Positions 1 to 8,557 of a stretch of DNA of 64,000 nt are shown here, piece by piece (within the stretch, counting starts at the first letter, position 1; the number at the start of each line of letters is the position of its first letter). The position numbers were made by a program, and so were the translations under genes. The notes under the pieces are model-generated. The model worked only from the letters and a program-made list of their open reading frames with translations, did not search any database and was not told the DNA's origin. The DNA lies in NCBI RefSeq assembly GCF_009674805.1, contig NZ_WKKI01000007.1, positions 1-64,000 on the forward strand. Direction: 5' to 3'. Source of the stretch: Metabacillus lacus. Lineage in GTDB: Bacteria; Bacillota; Bacilli; Bacillales; Bacillaceae.

Positions 1-72
1 CGTCTTATTGATTAACTCCATTTGTTTTTGATTAGGGAAGATACGAAACTTAAACGCCTTTTTAACTAACAT
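1..72 (-). CDS. tnpB: TnpB-type (IS200/IS605 OrfB) protein, N-terminal 24 residues only
   Basis: The frame runs off the left edge of the window, so only the first 24 codons are visible. The N-terminus begins MLVKKAFKFRIFPN and continues QKQMELINKT, the basic start typical of TnpB/OrfB, the RNA-guided nuclease of IS200/IS605 elements. A GAGGTG ribosome binding site lies just upstream of the ATG. The Zn ribbon, the RuvC-like residues and the 3' end that would carry the guide RNA lie outside the window, so activity cannot be judged. The identification rests on a short stretch, but that stretch is characteristic. Confidence 0.7.
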   Translation of the reverse strand, partial: MLVKKAFKFRIFPNQKQMELINKT

Positions 73-82
73 GATTTCACCT

Positions 83-146
83 CGCTTTACAGGAACGCAC
101 GTTCTAATTTTACCATGACAGTGAGTGTTTTGGCTATCGCCAACCT
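83..146 (-). mobile_element. Possible left end of the TnpB element
   Basis: Upstream of the tnpB start, on the minus strand, lie two short hairpins: TTGGC-gata-GCCAA (around 130-144) and a GAAC-gtgc-GTTC hairpin near 91-103. Subterminal hairpins at the left end are expected for IS200/IS605 elements, whose TnpA recognises folded single strands. No tnpA is visible and I cannot place the cleavage site. The boundary with flanking DNA is probably near 145-160. Confidence 0.3.
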
Positions 147-150
147 CCAT

Positions 151-290
151 TCATCTCCCCCTTATCGCTAAGCTAAATCTCATCACGCGCTTGAAGAGGG
201 AGTCTTCTGTCGGATAAAGATAAAGATATGCCGGCAGAACCCAGGTATCAGGCCAACCAGGATGGCGGCAATATCTCTTTCCTTGGTCAC
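151..290 (-). pseudogene. Short, apparently frameshifted reading frame beside the insertion element
   Basis: A GTG start at 290 has a GGAGAG ribosome binding site. It reads TKERDIAAILVGLIPG, a hydrophobic stretch resembling the start of a small membrane protein. The frame ends at 183 after 35 codons. Shifting by one base after IPG gives a second stretch (LPAYLYLYPTEDSLFKRVM, then a stop at 151) that looks equally protein-like. I infer a small gene broken by a one-base change, possibly truncated by the adjacent element. I do not recognise the family, and chance cannot be excluded at this length. Confidence 0.25.
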
Positions 291-394
291 TGTATTCTCT
301 CCATATGCTGGCATATTTTCCTAACTTGATGTTTTTAATTCAAAAGTTTTAGAAAATTTTGTACAATTAAGACAAGAATGAGAGGAGGGTTTCT

Positions 395-1996
395 GTGAAA
401 CGGGAAGAATTAATTGCGCCAGAACAGTATAACTTTGTATCTGAGATAGAAAAGTATGCAGCTGATAAAGAAAAGGTTGCCCTGATATGGGAAAATGAAA
501 GCGGAAACAAAGAGGAACTTACCTACAAGGAACTGGTGAATGAAGCCAATAAAACAGGCAGTGCATTGTTAAAGCTTGGACTGGTTCAAGGGGACAAAGT
601 CCTCGTGATGATACCAAGAATGGCTGAAGCATATTCAGTTTATCTTGGTGCCCTTAAAGCAGGCTTAGTCGTTATTCCCTGTTCGGAACTTTTGCGAAAG
701 AAGGATCTGGAGTACAGAATATCTCATGGGGACGTAAAAGCAGTTGTAACCTATCATTCATTTGCTGATCAGTTTGAGGAGTTAGAAGAGCTGAATGAAA
801 AGCTGTTTTGCCTAACTATAGGCGGAGTGAGGAAAGGCTGGTTGAAGCTTGAGGATTTAAAGAAATCTGAGGACGAATCTCTGCAGGCTGCGGATACAAG
901 CAGACATTCTTTTGCCTTCTTATCTTACACGTCAGGCACCACAGGAAATCCTAAAGGAGTTGTACATACACATGGCTGGGCTTATGCCCATCTTCGGACT
1001 GCAGCCTCTCACTGGCTTTCTATCAGTGAAAGAGATGTTGTGTGGGCAACAGCAGGTCCAGGATGGCAAAAATGGATTTGGAGTCCTTTTTTATCTGTGC
1101 TGGGAAGCGGGGCTGCAGGTTTTATCTATAATGGGAAATTTGATCCTCAAAAGTATCTTTCGCTGCTTGAGAAATATCAAATAAATGTCCTTTGCTGCAC
1201 CCCGACAGAGTACAGGCTGATGGCAAAGGTTGATAACCTGGAAAGCTACTCTCTTCCTGAACTTCACAGTGCCGTCTCTGCTGGGGAACCTTTAAACAGA
1301 GAGGTCATTGATACTTTTAATAAATATTTTCATATTGATGTACGGGATGGTTATGGTCAGACAGAAAACACCTTGCTTGTAGGTGTGCTGAAAGGAATGC
1401 AGCTTAAGCCTGGCTCAATGGGCAAACCTACCCCGGGGAATCAGGTGGATATCATTGATGAAGAAGGTTTTCCTTGCAGTCCAGGAGTAGTGGGGGATAT
1501 CGCAGTTCATGTCCAGACGCCGGCGCTGTTTCAGCAATATTACAAAGACCCGGAACGAACCGCCATGCAGTTCAGGGGTAACTATTATATTACAGGTGAT
1601 CGTGCAAAAAAAGATGAGGATGGATACTTTTGGTTTGAGGGCAGGAGGGATGACATTATCATCAGCTCAGGGTACACAATCGGGCCATTTGAAGTGGAAG
1701 ATGCCCTGGTGAAACACCCGCTTGTCAGAGAATGTGCAGTTGTGGCAAGCCCCGATGAGGTTAGAGGATCAGTCGTTAAAGCTTTTGTCGTATTAAAAGA
1801 TGGGGCAGCTGATATGGAGACCGAAAATATTGTCTTACAGCTTCAGGAATATGTTAAGAAACTGACTGCCCCCTATAAATATCCGAGAAGAATTGAGTTT
1901 GTTCAGGAGCTGCCTAAAACAACTTCTGGTAAAATAAGAAGAATAGAGCTTAGAAACAAGGAACTGGGCAATTCTAAAACAGCACAGCAGTCTTAA
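395..1996 (+). CDS. ytcI: Acyl-CoA synthetase, AMP-forming (YtcI-like)
   Basis: A 533-residue member of the ANL (acyl/acetyl-CoA synthetase) family. It should activate a carboxylic acid to an acyl-adenylate and then a CoA thioester in the cytoplasm; the substrate cannot be read from sequence. Visible core motifs are the phosphate-binding loop YTSGTTGNPKGV near residues 178-189, YGQTE in the middle, the ITGDRAKKDEDGYFWFEGR hinge region, and the C-terminal PKTTSGKIRR with the catalytic lysine. The start is GTG, chosen because a clear GAGGAGGG site lies 5 bases upstream. A weak promoter (TTCAAA, 17 bp, TACAAT at 362-367) precedes it. The name is given by similarity and by position beside ytcJ and ytdI. 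Confidence 0.9.
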   Translation: MKREELIAPEQYNFVSEIEKYAADKEKVALIWENESGNKEELTYKELVNEANKTGSALLKLGLVQGDKVLVMIPRMAEAYSVYLGALKAGLVVIPCSELLRKKDLEYRISHGDVKAVVTYHSFADQFEELEELNEKLFCLTIGGVRKGWLKLEDLKKSEDESLQAADTSRHSFAFLSYTSGTTGNPKGVVHTHGWAYAHLRTAASHWLSISERDVVWATAGPGWQKWIWSPFLSVLGSGAAGFIYNGKFDPQKYLSLLEKYQINVLCCTPTEYRLMAKVDNLESYSLPELHSAVSAGEPLNREVIDTFNKYFHIDVRDGYGQTENTLLVGVLKGMQLKPGSMGKPTPGNQVDIIDEEGFPCSPGVVGDIAVHVQTPALFQQYYKDPERTAMQFRGNYYITGDRAKKDEDGYFWFEGRRDDIIISSGYTIGPFEVEDALVKHPLVRECAVVASPDEVRGSVVKAFVVLKDGAADMETENIVLQLQEYVKKLTAPYKYPRRIEFVQELPKTTSGKIRRIELRNKELGNSKTAQQS

Positions 1997-2000
1997 AATT

Positions 2001-2033
2001 GAGAGACAGGCAACCGCTGCCTGTCTTCTCTTA
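2001..2033 (+). terminator. Terminator after ytcI
   Basis: Stem AGACAGGCA/TGCCTGTCT with a 5-base loop, followed by a short T-rich stretch, directly after the ytcI stop. The T-run is interrupted, so strength is moderate. Confidence 0.7.
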
Positions 2034-2049
2034 TTAAGGCTCTACAAGC

Positions 2050-2113
2050 GACAGGACGTCGGACAGTCATGCGTTGCCACAGGACGTGGCGCTCTTAGCA
2101 TGACTTCCTTTAC
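2050..2113 (+). repeat. Hairpin repeat type II, copy 1
   Basis: A 64-bp element with nested stems: GTCATGC paired with GCATGAC outside and GCCAC-aggac-GTGGC inside. A near-identical copy lies at 2615-2678; its inner stem carries one change (GCAAC). It borders the type I hairpin array. Confidence 0.75.
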
Positions 2114-2134
2114 TACGCCTTCCGCTTTTCTACA

Positions 2135-3072
2135 TTGTCCAGCTCCGCCGGCCAGCTGCTCGAGGTCATAAGCTGTCTTGGCCACAAGGGCAAAGAACGC
2201 CCTTCCGTCCAAGCCATCTTATGCTTGTCGCAGCTGAACAGGCCGGCTCCGCTTTTCGGTTTGTCCAGCTCCGCCGGCCAGCTGCTCGAGGTCATAAGCT
2301 GTCTTGGCCATAAGGGCAAAGAACGCCCTTCCGTCCAATCCATCTTATGCTTGTCGCAGCTGAACAGGCCGGCTCCGCTTTTCGGTTTGTCCAGCTCCAG
2401 GCGCCAGCGGCTCGAGGTCATAAGTCATCTTGGTCAAGAGGTCAAAGAGCGACCTCATGCCCAAGCTGCCTTATGCTTGTCGCCGCTGAGCAGGCGCCTT
2501 CCGCTTTTCTATTTGTCCAGCTCCACCGGCTAGGCCCTCGAGGTCATAAGCCAATCATCTAAAAAAGGCAAAGAGCGCCTTTTAGAGATGCTAGTCTTAT
2601 GCTTGTCGGAGCCCGACACGACGTCGGACAGTCATGCGTTGCAACAGGACGTGGCGCTCTTAGCATGACTTCCTTTACGGCGGTTGCACTTTTCACATTG
2701 TCCAGCTCCACCGGCCAGCCCCTCGAGGTCATAAGCCAATCCGGCCTGAAGGTTAAAGAACAACCTTCATACCGGCTCGTCTTATGCTTGTCAGGGCTGA
2801 GCGGCGCCTTCTACTTTTCGGTTTATCCAGTTCCAGGCGCCAGCCCTTCGAGGTCATAAGCTGTCTTGGCCATAAGGGCAAAAAGCGCCCTTACGTCCAA
2901 GACATCTTATGCTTGTCAGGGCTGAGCGGGCGCCTTCCACTTTTCTACATTATCCAGTTCCAGGCGCCAGCCCCTCGAGGTCATAAGCCACCTTGGTCAA
3001 GAGGTCAAAGAGCGACCTCATGCCCAAGCCGTCTTATGCTTGTCGGGGCTGAGCGGGCGCCTTCAACTTTTA
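2135..3072 (+). repeat. Tandem array of seven ~126-bp type I hairpin units
   Basis: Units begin TTGTCCAG or TTATCCAG at 2135, 2261, 2387, 2513, 2698, 2823 and 2950. Each folds as an outer stem (for example GGCGCC-AGCCCC with GGGGCT-gagcgg-GCGCC), a constant CATAAG/CTTATG stem beside TCGAGGT, and an inner hairpin whose loop is always close to AAAGARC. Outer and inner stems differ between units, yet their partners change with them: inner arms AAGGGC/GCCCTT, GAGGTC/GACCTC and GAAGGTT/AACCTTC. The fourth unit has lost its right outer arm, which is replaced by type II sequence. Units 1-3 are each exactly 126 bp. No protein-like reading frame is convincing. It lies between two same-strand genes. 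Confidence 0.9.
2615..2678 (+). repeat. Hairpin repeat type II, copy 2
   Basis: Second copy of the 64-bp type II element, fused to the right end of the fourth type I unit. It differs from copy 1 at only two or three bases. Confidence 0.75.
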
Positions 3073-3092
3073 AAATAATCGGAGGAATTTTC

Positions 3093-4715
3093 ATGCGGAC
3101 TCTTTGGTATGGAGGAGCCATTTACACGATGGCTGCTGAATTTGAGCAGGTTGAAGCTGTTTTGACAGAAGGAGGAAAGATTGTTGCAGCAGGGACTTTG
3201 GATGATCTGAGGCATATGCCTGGAGAGATTAACAGAGAGAGAAATCTTCATGGGCAAACAATGATTCCCGGACTGGTGGACAGCCATCTGCACTTGATTG
3301 GTCACGGAGAAAGACTGCTGAGGCTCGACTTGACGGAGTGCAGCACGATAAAAGAGGTGCTGCAGCTGCTTCAGGAAAGAGCGAAGTCCCTTCCTCCCGG
3401 TGAATGGCTGATAGGGGAAGGATATAATGAGAACACTTTGGAGGAAAGAAGAATTCTTCATAGATTCGAACTTGATGAAGCATTGCCGAATCATCCAGTT
3501 TTACTGAAAAGAATTTGCCGGCATGCCATGATTGTAAATACCAGCGGGCTGGAGGCTGCGGGTATCCGTCATGATACCCCTAATCCAGATGGCGGCGTAA
3601 TTGACCGGGATGATCACAATGAACTCACAGGCTATCTTTTGGACAGGGCTCAAGAGGCTGTTTATGAATGCCTTCCTGACGTATCATCGCACTATCTGGA
3701 GCATGCATTGAGAATGTCTATTGAGGATTGTCTCTCTAAAGGACTGACAGGCGGGCATTCTGAAGATCTGTCCTATTATGGAAACAGCCGCAAAACCTTT
3801 CATGCTTTTCAGCAAGTGCTGGGTGCCGAAAAAACAAAGTTCAGAGCACATCTGCTGGTCCATCATACAGTTGCGGAAGAGGTTCTGCTTCGCTGCAGTA
3901 ACGAACAAACCGAGTTTGTTGAGCTGGGGGCCATGAAAGTTTTCGCCGATGGATCACTCGGAGGAAGAACAGCGCTTTTGAGCGAGCATTACTCAGATGA
4001 CGAAACAACAAGCGGAGTATCCATTCATTCACAGCAGGAGCTGAACCGCCTTGTGAAAAAAGCGAGAGATATGCAAATGGAAGTTGCAGTTCATGCCATT
4101 GGTGACAAAGCATTTCAAATGGTATTGAATGCAATTGAGGAGCATCCTCCGGCAAAAGGGAAGCATGACAGGCTCATTCATGCGCAGATATTGACTCCTG
4201 AGTTAAGGATGAGGGCCAGTAAACTTCCTGTTATTCTTGATATTCAGCCTGGATTCGTCGTAAGCGATTTTCCCTGGGTGGAGGAACGTCTTGGAATTGA
4301 GCGGTTAAAGGAAAGCTTTGCCTGGAAAACGCTTTTAGAAGAGGGCTTTCATTGTGCAGGAGGATCCGATGCCCCGATTGAACCCCTTTCTCCTATTTAT
4401 GGCATTCATACGGCTGTTAACAGAACCTCCAGCCATTCTCCGGATTTGAAGGAGAGTATGGAAAAAGAAAAGCTGACTGTATTTGAAGCGGTAGCCCTGT
4501 ATACAGCTGGAAGTGCCTATGCAATACATAAGGAGCATCAGCGGGGACTGATAAAAGAAACTTTCGATGCGGATTTTACAATTCTAAGCCGTGACATCTT
4601 TCAGGTTCCGCAGGAATCTATAAAGGATATAACAGCATCCATGACTGTAGTGGCAGGAGAAATTGTGTACAAGAGTGACTTCCAGCCTGAAAAAGAGCCG
4701 CTGCTGCCTAATTAA
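3093..4715 (+). CDS. ytcJ: Metal-dependent amidohydrolase (YtcJ-like)
   Basis: A 540-residue amidohydrolase-superfamily enzyme of the YtcJ/imidazolonepropionase-like branch, predicted to hydrolyse a C-N bond in an unknown small molecule in the cytoplasm. The metal-site motif GLVDSHLHL supplies His65 and His67. Further metal ligands are plausible at HAIGDKAF, and GGSDAPIEP supplies the late aspartate. The start is the ATG after GGAGG at 3081. A frame extension into the upstream hairpin array is rejected because it would translate repeat DNA. The terminator hairpin overlaps the last codons. Neighbours ytcI and ytdI match the B. subtilis order as I recall it. Confidence 0.9.
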   Translation: MRTLWYGGAIYTMAAEFEQVEAVLTEGGKIVAAGTLDDLRHMPGEINRERNLHGQTMIPGLVDSHLHLIGHGERLLRLDLTECSTIKEVLQLLQERAKSLPPGEWLIGEGYNENTLEERRILHRFELDEALPNHPVLLKRICRHAMIVNTSGLEAAGIRHDTPNPDGGVIDRDDHNELTGYLLDRAQEAVYECLPDVSSHYLEHALRMSIEDCLSKGLTGGHSEDLSYYGNSRKTFHAFQQVLGAEKTKFRAHLLVHHTVAEEVLLRCSNEQTEFVELGAMKVFADGSLGGRTALLSEHYSDDETTSGVSIHSQQELNRLVKKARDMQMEVAVHAIGDKAFQMVLNAIEEHPPAKGKHDRLIHAQILTPELRMRASKLPVILDIQPGFVVSDFPWVEERLGIERLKESFAWKTLLEEGFHCAGGSDAPIEPLSPIYGIHTAVNRTSSHSPDLKESMEKEKLTVFEAVALYTAGSAYAIHKEHQRGLIKETFDADFTILSRDIFQVPQESIKDITASMTVVAGEIVYKSDFQPEKEPLLPN

Positions 4716-4733
4716 AGGCAGGGCGGCTCTTTT
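4695..4733 (+). terminator. Terminator overlapping the ytcJ stop
   Basis: Nested stem GAGCCG/CGGCTC and CTGCCT/AGGCAG around the TAA stop, followed by TCTTTT. Confidence 0.8.
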
Positions 4734-4775
4734 GTAACAGGTTGTTTTTCAATTACAGGAACAGCCTGCGGCTTT

Positions 4776-5576
4776 CTATAGAAATGTTCTTTTTACTTTT
4801 TCCCAAAAAGAATTGTCTTTCAGTTTAACTGTTTTAATTTTTTTGCCGCTTAACGAAATCTCCAGCTTTTCCACATGGCGGATACTGAGAGCTTCATTAT
4901 CCATCCCAATGACAGGATAATCATTTCCATCCTGTATAATTTTAAGGGTAAGCTTTCTTTCACCGCTGAGAATGAAGGAGGAACCAAGTGTCCTATATTC
5001 ATTATTATTGAGAGAAGCGAGTTCGCTTACTTGTAGGCAGTCGAGCATCGGATCAACCACAGCGCCGTTAACTGACTTGGAATATGCGGTGCTGCCGGTC
5101 GGTGTAGCCACAATCATGCCGTCTCCCCTGAAGGTTTCAAAATGAAGGTCATCTATGTAGACGTCCATCGCAAAAGTTTTGATGATGCTTGAGCGGATAG
5201 AGCATTCGTTCAAACATTGAAAAGATGTCCCATGGTCTGCTGTCACAGTGAGTACAGGATATCTTCTGACTTCTATTTGCTCCTCCATCATTGCTTCTAT
5301 CATTTTGCCTGTGTCATCAATGCTGAAATCACAGTACAGGCTGACATTCCCTTTTGTTGTTACCCCCACGTACAAGCAGTCATCCCTGAAATTCGATTGT
5401 CGCACTGCCTGCAAGAAAGTGCCGTCACCGCCGATGCTGACGATAATATTTGCCTGATGGTGATCTTCAACAACTGTAAACCGATATTTTTCAGCAAGCT
5501 CGATCAGGGAGCGCACCTTATCTGCCAGTTCTTTTTCCTGCTTGTAAAAAAAGTAAACATTACTGCGATCAGCCAT
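4776..5576 (-). CDS. ytdI: NAD kinase, second Bacillus type (YtdI/PpnKB)
   Basis: A 266-residue NAD kinase, which phosphorylates NAD to NADP in the cytoplasm. The diagnostic SIGGDGTFLQA motif (GGDG) is near residue 48-58, the NEC region follows, and the second conserved block GDGMIVATPTGSTAYSKS is intact. Length fits the compact bacterial type. The start has a GGGAGG site. It is transcribed opposite to its neighbours ytcJ and sppA, so it is probably monocistronic. Bacilli usually have two such kinases; position next to ytcJ and sppA points to the YtdI type rather than NadF. Confidence 0.93.
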   Translation of the reverse strand: MADRSNVYFFYKQEKELADKVRSLIELAEKYRFTVVEDHHQANIIVSIGGDGTFLQAVRQSNFRDDCLYVGVTTKGNVSLYCDFSIDDTGKMIEAMMEEQIEVRRYPVLTVTADHGTSFQCLNECSIRSSIIKTFAMDVYIDDLHFETFRGDGMIVATPTGSTAYSKSVNGAVVDPMLDCLQVSELASLNNNEYRTLGSSFILSGERKLTLKIIQDGNDYPVIGMDNEALSIRHVEKLEISLSGKKIKTVKLKDNSFWEKVKRTFL

Positions 5577-5733
5577 TCAAATTCCTCCCTTTGGATTGGA
5601 AAGTATCTCCACACATAGAAAAAAAGTATGGTAAAATACTCTTTGTGTTCAGTGTACCATTTTTTTATGAGAGAGCAACGTTTTGGAAAAGGATACAGCA
5701 CTTGGAAAAGAGGCTGAAAAAGGAGGAAGAGTG

Positions 5734-6735
5734 ATGAACGGGAAAAGATGGAGTGCGCTCATTATTGCGGCTGTATTGTTTGTATTTGCTTCTATCACAA
5801 GCATACTTAGTATTGCAGGAGAACAGCAAAGCGCTTTTTCAGAAGCTTTCAGTTCTTCGGAAGCTTTTAGTGAAAATGTCTTAAGAGAAGGATCGCCAAA
5901 CCAGAAAATTGCAGTGCTGACTGTTGATGGCGTCATACAGGATACTGGAGATGCTGGTTCACTTTTTGCAACAGGAGGTTATCATCATCAAAATTTCCTG
6001 AAAATGATCGACAAGGCTGCCCAGGATGAGAGTATTCAGGGCGTTATTCTGAAAGTAAACTCTCCCGGCGGAGGAGTCGTTGAAAGTGCAGAATTACATA
6101 AGCATTTAATGAAATTGAAAGAAGAAACCGACAAACCGGTATATGCTTCTATGACAACGACAGCAGCTTCAGGCGGCTACTATATTTCAACTGCAGCAGA
6201 TAAGATTTTTGCTGCTCCTGACACTTTAACGGGATCTCTCGGTGTTATTATGCAGGGAATCAACTACAGCGGGCTTGCTGAAATGTACGGCGTGGAATTC
6301 AATACAATAAAAAGCGGGCCGTATAAGGATATTATGTCTCCTGCCAAAGAGATGTCAGAGGAAGAAAGAGACATCCTGCAGTCTATGGTAGACAATGCTT
6401 ACCAAGGATTTGTAGACGTGATTGCCGAAGGGCGGGACATGTCTGAACAACAGGTGCGCAGCATTGCTGATGGCAGAATTTATGACGGACGTCAGGCAAA
6501 AGAGAACAATCTGATTGATGAATTGGCCTATTTTGACGATGTAATCGAAATACTAGGGGAAGATCTTGAGCTGAGTAATCCACAAGTGATTGAATATAAA
6601 TCAGGAACAGGGCTTGGTTCACTTCTTTCCATGAGTTCTCAAAAGATATTCAGCGATGACTTCAAATTATTATCTATGCATGAACTCTTTACCCGGCCGA
6701 ATTCGTCTCGCCTGATGTATTTATATGCTGAATAA
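5734..6735 (+). CDS. sppA: Signal peptide peptidase SppA
   Basis: A 333-residue membrane serine protease that degrades remnant signal peptides and, in Bacillus, is linked to lantibiotic resistance. The N-terminal segment (residues 6-28) is a membrane anchor. The Ser-Lys dyad is visible: Ser146 in TTAASGGYY and Lys198 in KSGPYKDI. These positions agree with the B. subtilis enzyme within one residue. The start is ATG 5734 because AGGAGGA lies 6 bases upstream; longer in-frame starts lack such a site. yteJ follows after 12 bases, so the two are likely co-transcribed. Confidence 0.93.
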   Translation: MNGKRWSALIIAAVLFVFASITSILSIAGEQQSAFSEAFSSSEAFSENVLREGSPNQKIAVLTVDGVIQDTGDAGSLFATGGYHHQNFLKMIDKAAQDESIQGVILKVNSPGGGVVESAELHKHLMKLKEETDKPVYASMTTTAASGGYYISTAADKIFAAPDTLTGSLGVIMQGINYSGLAEMYGVEFNTIKSGPYKDIMSPAKEMSEEERDILQSMVDNAYQGFVDVIAEGRDMSEQQVRSIADGRIYDGRQAKENNLIDELAYFDDVIEILGEDLELSNPQVIEYKSGTGLGSLLSMSSQKIFSDDFKLLSMHELFTRPNSSRLMYLYAE

Positions 6736-6747
6736 GGAGGGTTCCAA

Positions 6748-7272
6748 ATGGATGCAACGGTAAATGAAATAAAGCAGGAACATCCTCCTGTTGAAAGCAG
6801 AAAGATTGAATACCAAGAATATTTCAGTGGATTCTGGATAAGATTCTGGGCATATTTATTAGATTTGCTCATCATCATGAGCATTAACGGCATTTTAGTA
6901 AACCCTGTGTTTCGCCTTGCTGGATGGGAAACATCAGGAAATATGTTTGCACCGGTCAGCATCATCAAAGCCATTGTGTTTTTTGGATACTTTGTGCTGT
7001 TGACAAAATATCTCGGCCAGACCCTTGGGAAGATGACGTTTGGCATAAGAGTTGTCTCTTTGCATCCTGAGGGGCTGTCTTGGAAGACCATTTTGTTTAG
7101 AGAACTAGTGGGACGATACATCTCAAAAACGATTTTTATTGGCTATATCATTACGGCTTTTACAAAGAAGAAACAGGGCCTGCACGACCTGTTTGCTGAT
7201 ACTGCAGTTATCCATCAAGACCTTTACCTGAAAAAAGAGACGATGATACCTGCATCAAACACTCCCCAATAA
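6748..7272 (+). CDS. yteJ: RDD-family membrane protein (YteJ-like)
   Basis: 174 residues with an RDD domain: YFSGFWIRFWAYLLDLL opens the first membrane segment and GQTLGKMTFGIRVV is the conserved loop. Three to four transmembrane segments are apparent. Function is unknown; association with sppA is conserved in Bacillus. The start has GGAGGG upstream and the gene is 12 bases from sppA. A terminator follows directly. Confidence 0.88.
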   Translation: MDATVNEIKQEHPPVESRKIEYQEYFSGFWIRFWAYLLDLLIIMSINGILVNPVFRLAGWETSGNMFAPVSIIKAIVFFGYFVLLTKYLGQTLGKMTFGIRVVSLHPEGLSWKTILFRELVGRYISKTIFIGYIITAFTKKKQGLHDLFADTAVIHQDLYLKKETMIPASNTPQ

Positions 7273-7300
7273 ACCTGCCATGAGGCAGGTTTATTTTTTT
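7271..7300 (+). terminator. Terminator of sppA-yteJ
   Basis: AAACCTGCC-atga-GGCAGGTTT followed by ATTTTTTTT. Confidence 0.9.
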
Positions 7301-7342
7301 TGCACAAGGGCGATAATGAGGGATTGAAAGGAAGTGTGTACG

Positions 7343-8050
7343 GTGTGGTGGATATTATGGCTTTTTCTTATACTTGCTGCGGTTTTTATCCTGATGATTC
7401 CTTTTTTACGCATGACCATAACAATCAGCTTGAAACATATTGGGGATGATGACAGCATCAGCATCAAATTCAGAACTTTATTTGGGCTGCTGCGTTATAC
7501 ATTGAGAATCCCTATGGTGAAGGTGGACAATAGCTCCCCTGGTATTGAGCTAAGGAAGGAAAAGAATTTTGGGGAGGATCGGCAGGTGCCAGACTCACAG
7601 AAGCACTACGATAAAATAACCAAGAAAGATGTCCTGACTGATATTAAGGATATAAAGGAACTGTTAGAGCATATTGTTACTTTTCACGAGATAGTGAAAA
7701 GGTTTTTCCGAAAGGTAACTGTCACAAAGTTTGAATGGCATTCTCAGTTTGGTATTGGAGATGCTGCTGCAACTGGAGTACTGACCGGTGCAGCATGGTC
7801 CATTAAAGGGGCGCTGATTGGGATCCTAAGCAGTTATACCAGGCTATCGGTCCTGCCAGCCCTAAGCATTACTCCTGTTTTTGTACATAAAGATTCAAAA
7901 ACAGTTCTGCACTGTATGATTCATTTCAGAATCGGGAATGCTATTTTGGCAGGGTTGCGTGTTTTGAAACATTGGAAGGGAGGACTTCCTTTTATCAGAA
8001 ATCGTCCTTTTCCTTTCCTAACTCGCCAGCAGAATAATAAATCGGTCTAA
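7343..8050 (+). CDS. ytfI: DUF2953 membrane-anchored protein (YtfI-like)
   Basis: About 235 residues, starting with a hydrophobic anchor (WWILWLFLILAAVFILMIPF) and followed by a mostly soluble region. It matches YtfI by position directly before ytfJ; 15 bases separate the two genes, so they are probably one operon. Start choice: GTG at 7343 has AAAGGAAG about 8 bases upstream. A GTG three codons earlier lies inside that site. Biochemical function is not known to me. Confidence 0.75.
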   Translation: MWWILWLFLILAAVFILMIPFLRMTITISLKHIGDDDSISIKFRTLFGLLRYTLRIPMVKVDNSSPGIELRKEKNFGEDRQVPDSQKHYDKITKKDVLTDIKDIKELLEHIVTFHEIVKRFFRKVTVTKFEWHSQFGIGDAAATGVLTGAAWSIKGALIGILSSYTRLSVLPALSITPVFVHKDSKTVLHCMIHFRIGNAILAGLRVLKHWKGGLPFIRNRPFPFLTRQQNNKSV

Positions 8051-8065
8051 GGAGGCAGAATTACT

Positions 8066-8557
8066 ATGAGTGAACATCCAATACAAGGGTTAATGAAACA
8101 TGCCATGGAAAATTTAAAAGAAATGATTGATGTTAACACCATTATAGGCGATCCTGTGGAAACACCGGATGGGAGCGTCATTCTAACAGTTTCCAAAGTT
8201 GGTTTCGGCTTTGCTGCCGGTGGAAGCGACTATAATGTTGCCGGCTTGGAAGAGCGCGGGGGCGACCATAACAGTGAACGCAAGATTCCTTTTGGCGGCG
8301 GTAGCGGTGGCGGTGTATCCATTACTCCTATTGCATTCTTAATTGTAGGAGCAAATGGAATCAAAATGCTTCATCTTGATGAGAGTACACATCTTTACGA
8401 AAAAATTCTCGATTCAGCGCCTAAGGCTATCGAGAAAATTCAGCAGATGTTTTCAAGCAAAGATAATGAATCCGGAGAACAAGGCGGAAAGCCGCTTCAA
8501 GCTCAAAACAGCATTTATGCAGAAGAAAAACAGGAAAAGAAGGATTTGGAATTTTAA
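8066..8557 (+). CDS. ytfJ: Sporulation protein YtfJ (GerW family)
   Basis: A 163-residue protein with the GerW/YtfJ signature: IIGDPVETPDGSVILTVSKV at residues ~27-46 and a glycine-rich stretch with FGGGSGGGVSITPIAFL. The family is made during sporulation and is required for normal germination in related species. The C-terminus is charged and variable. A GGAGGC site precedes the ATG. Read with ytfI upstream; a terminator follows. Confidence 0.92.
   Translation: MSEHPIQGLMKHAMENLKEMIDVNTIIGDPVETPDGSVILTVSKVGFGFAAGGSDYNVAGLEERGGDHNSERKIPFGGGSGGGVSITPIAFLIVGANGIKMLHLDESTHLYEKILDSAPKAIEKIQQMFSSKDNESGEQGGKPLQAQNSIYAEEKQEKKDLEF

Noticed and set aside
2113-2859. Open reading frames on both strands through the hairpin array
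   Set aside because: They are repetitive, change with the repeat phase and lack ribosome binding sites; the sequence constraint is on stem pairing, not codons.
2135-3072. CRISPR array
   Set aside because: Units are ~126 bp, similar along their whole length and palindromic; there are no short identical repeats with unique spacers and no cas genes.
2784-3092. A 103-codon N-terminal extension of ytcJ
   Set aside because: It translates hairpin repeats, while GGAGG and an ATG at 3093 give the normal amidohydrolase start.
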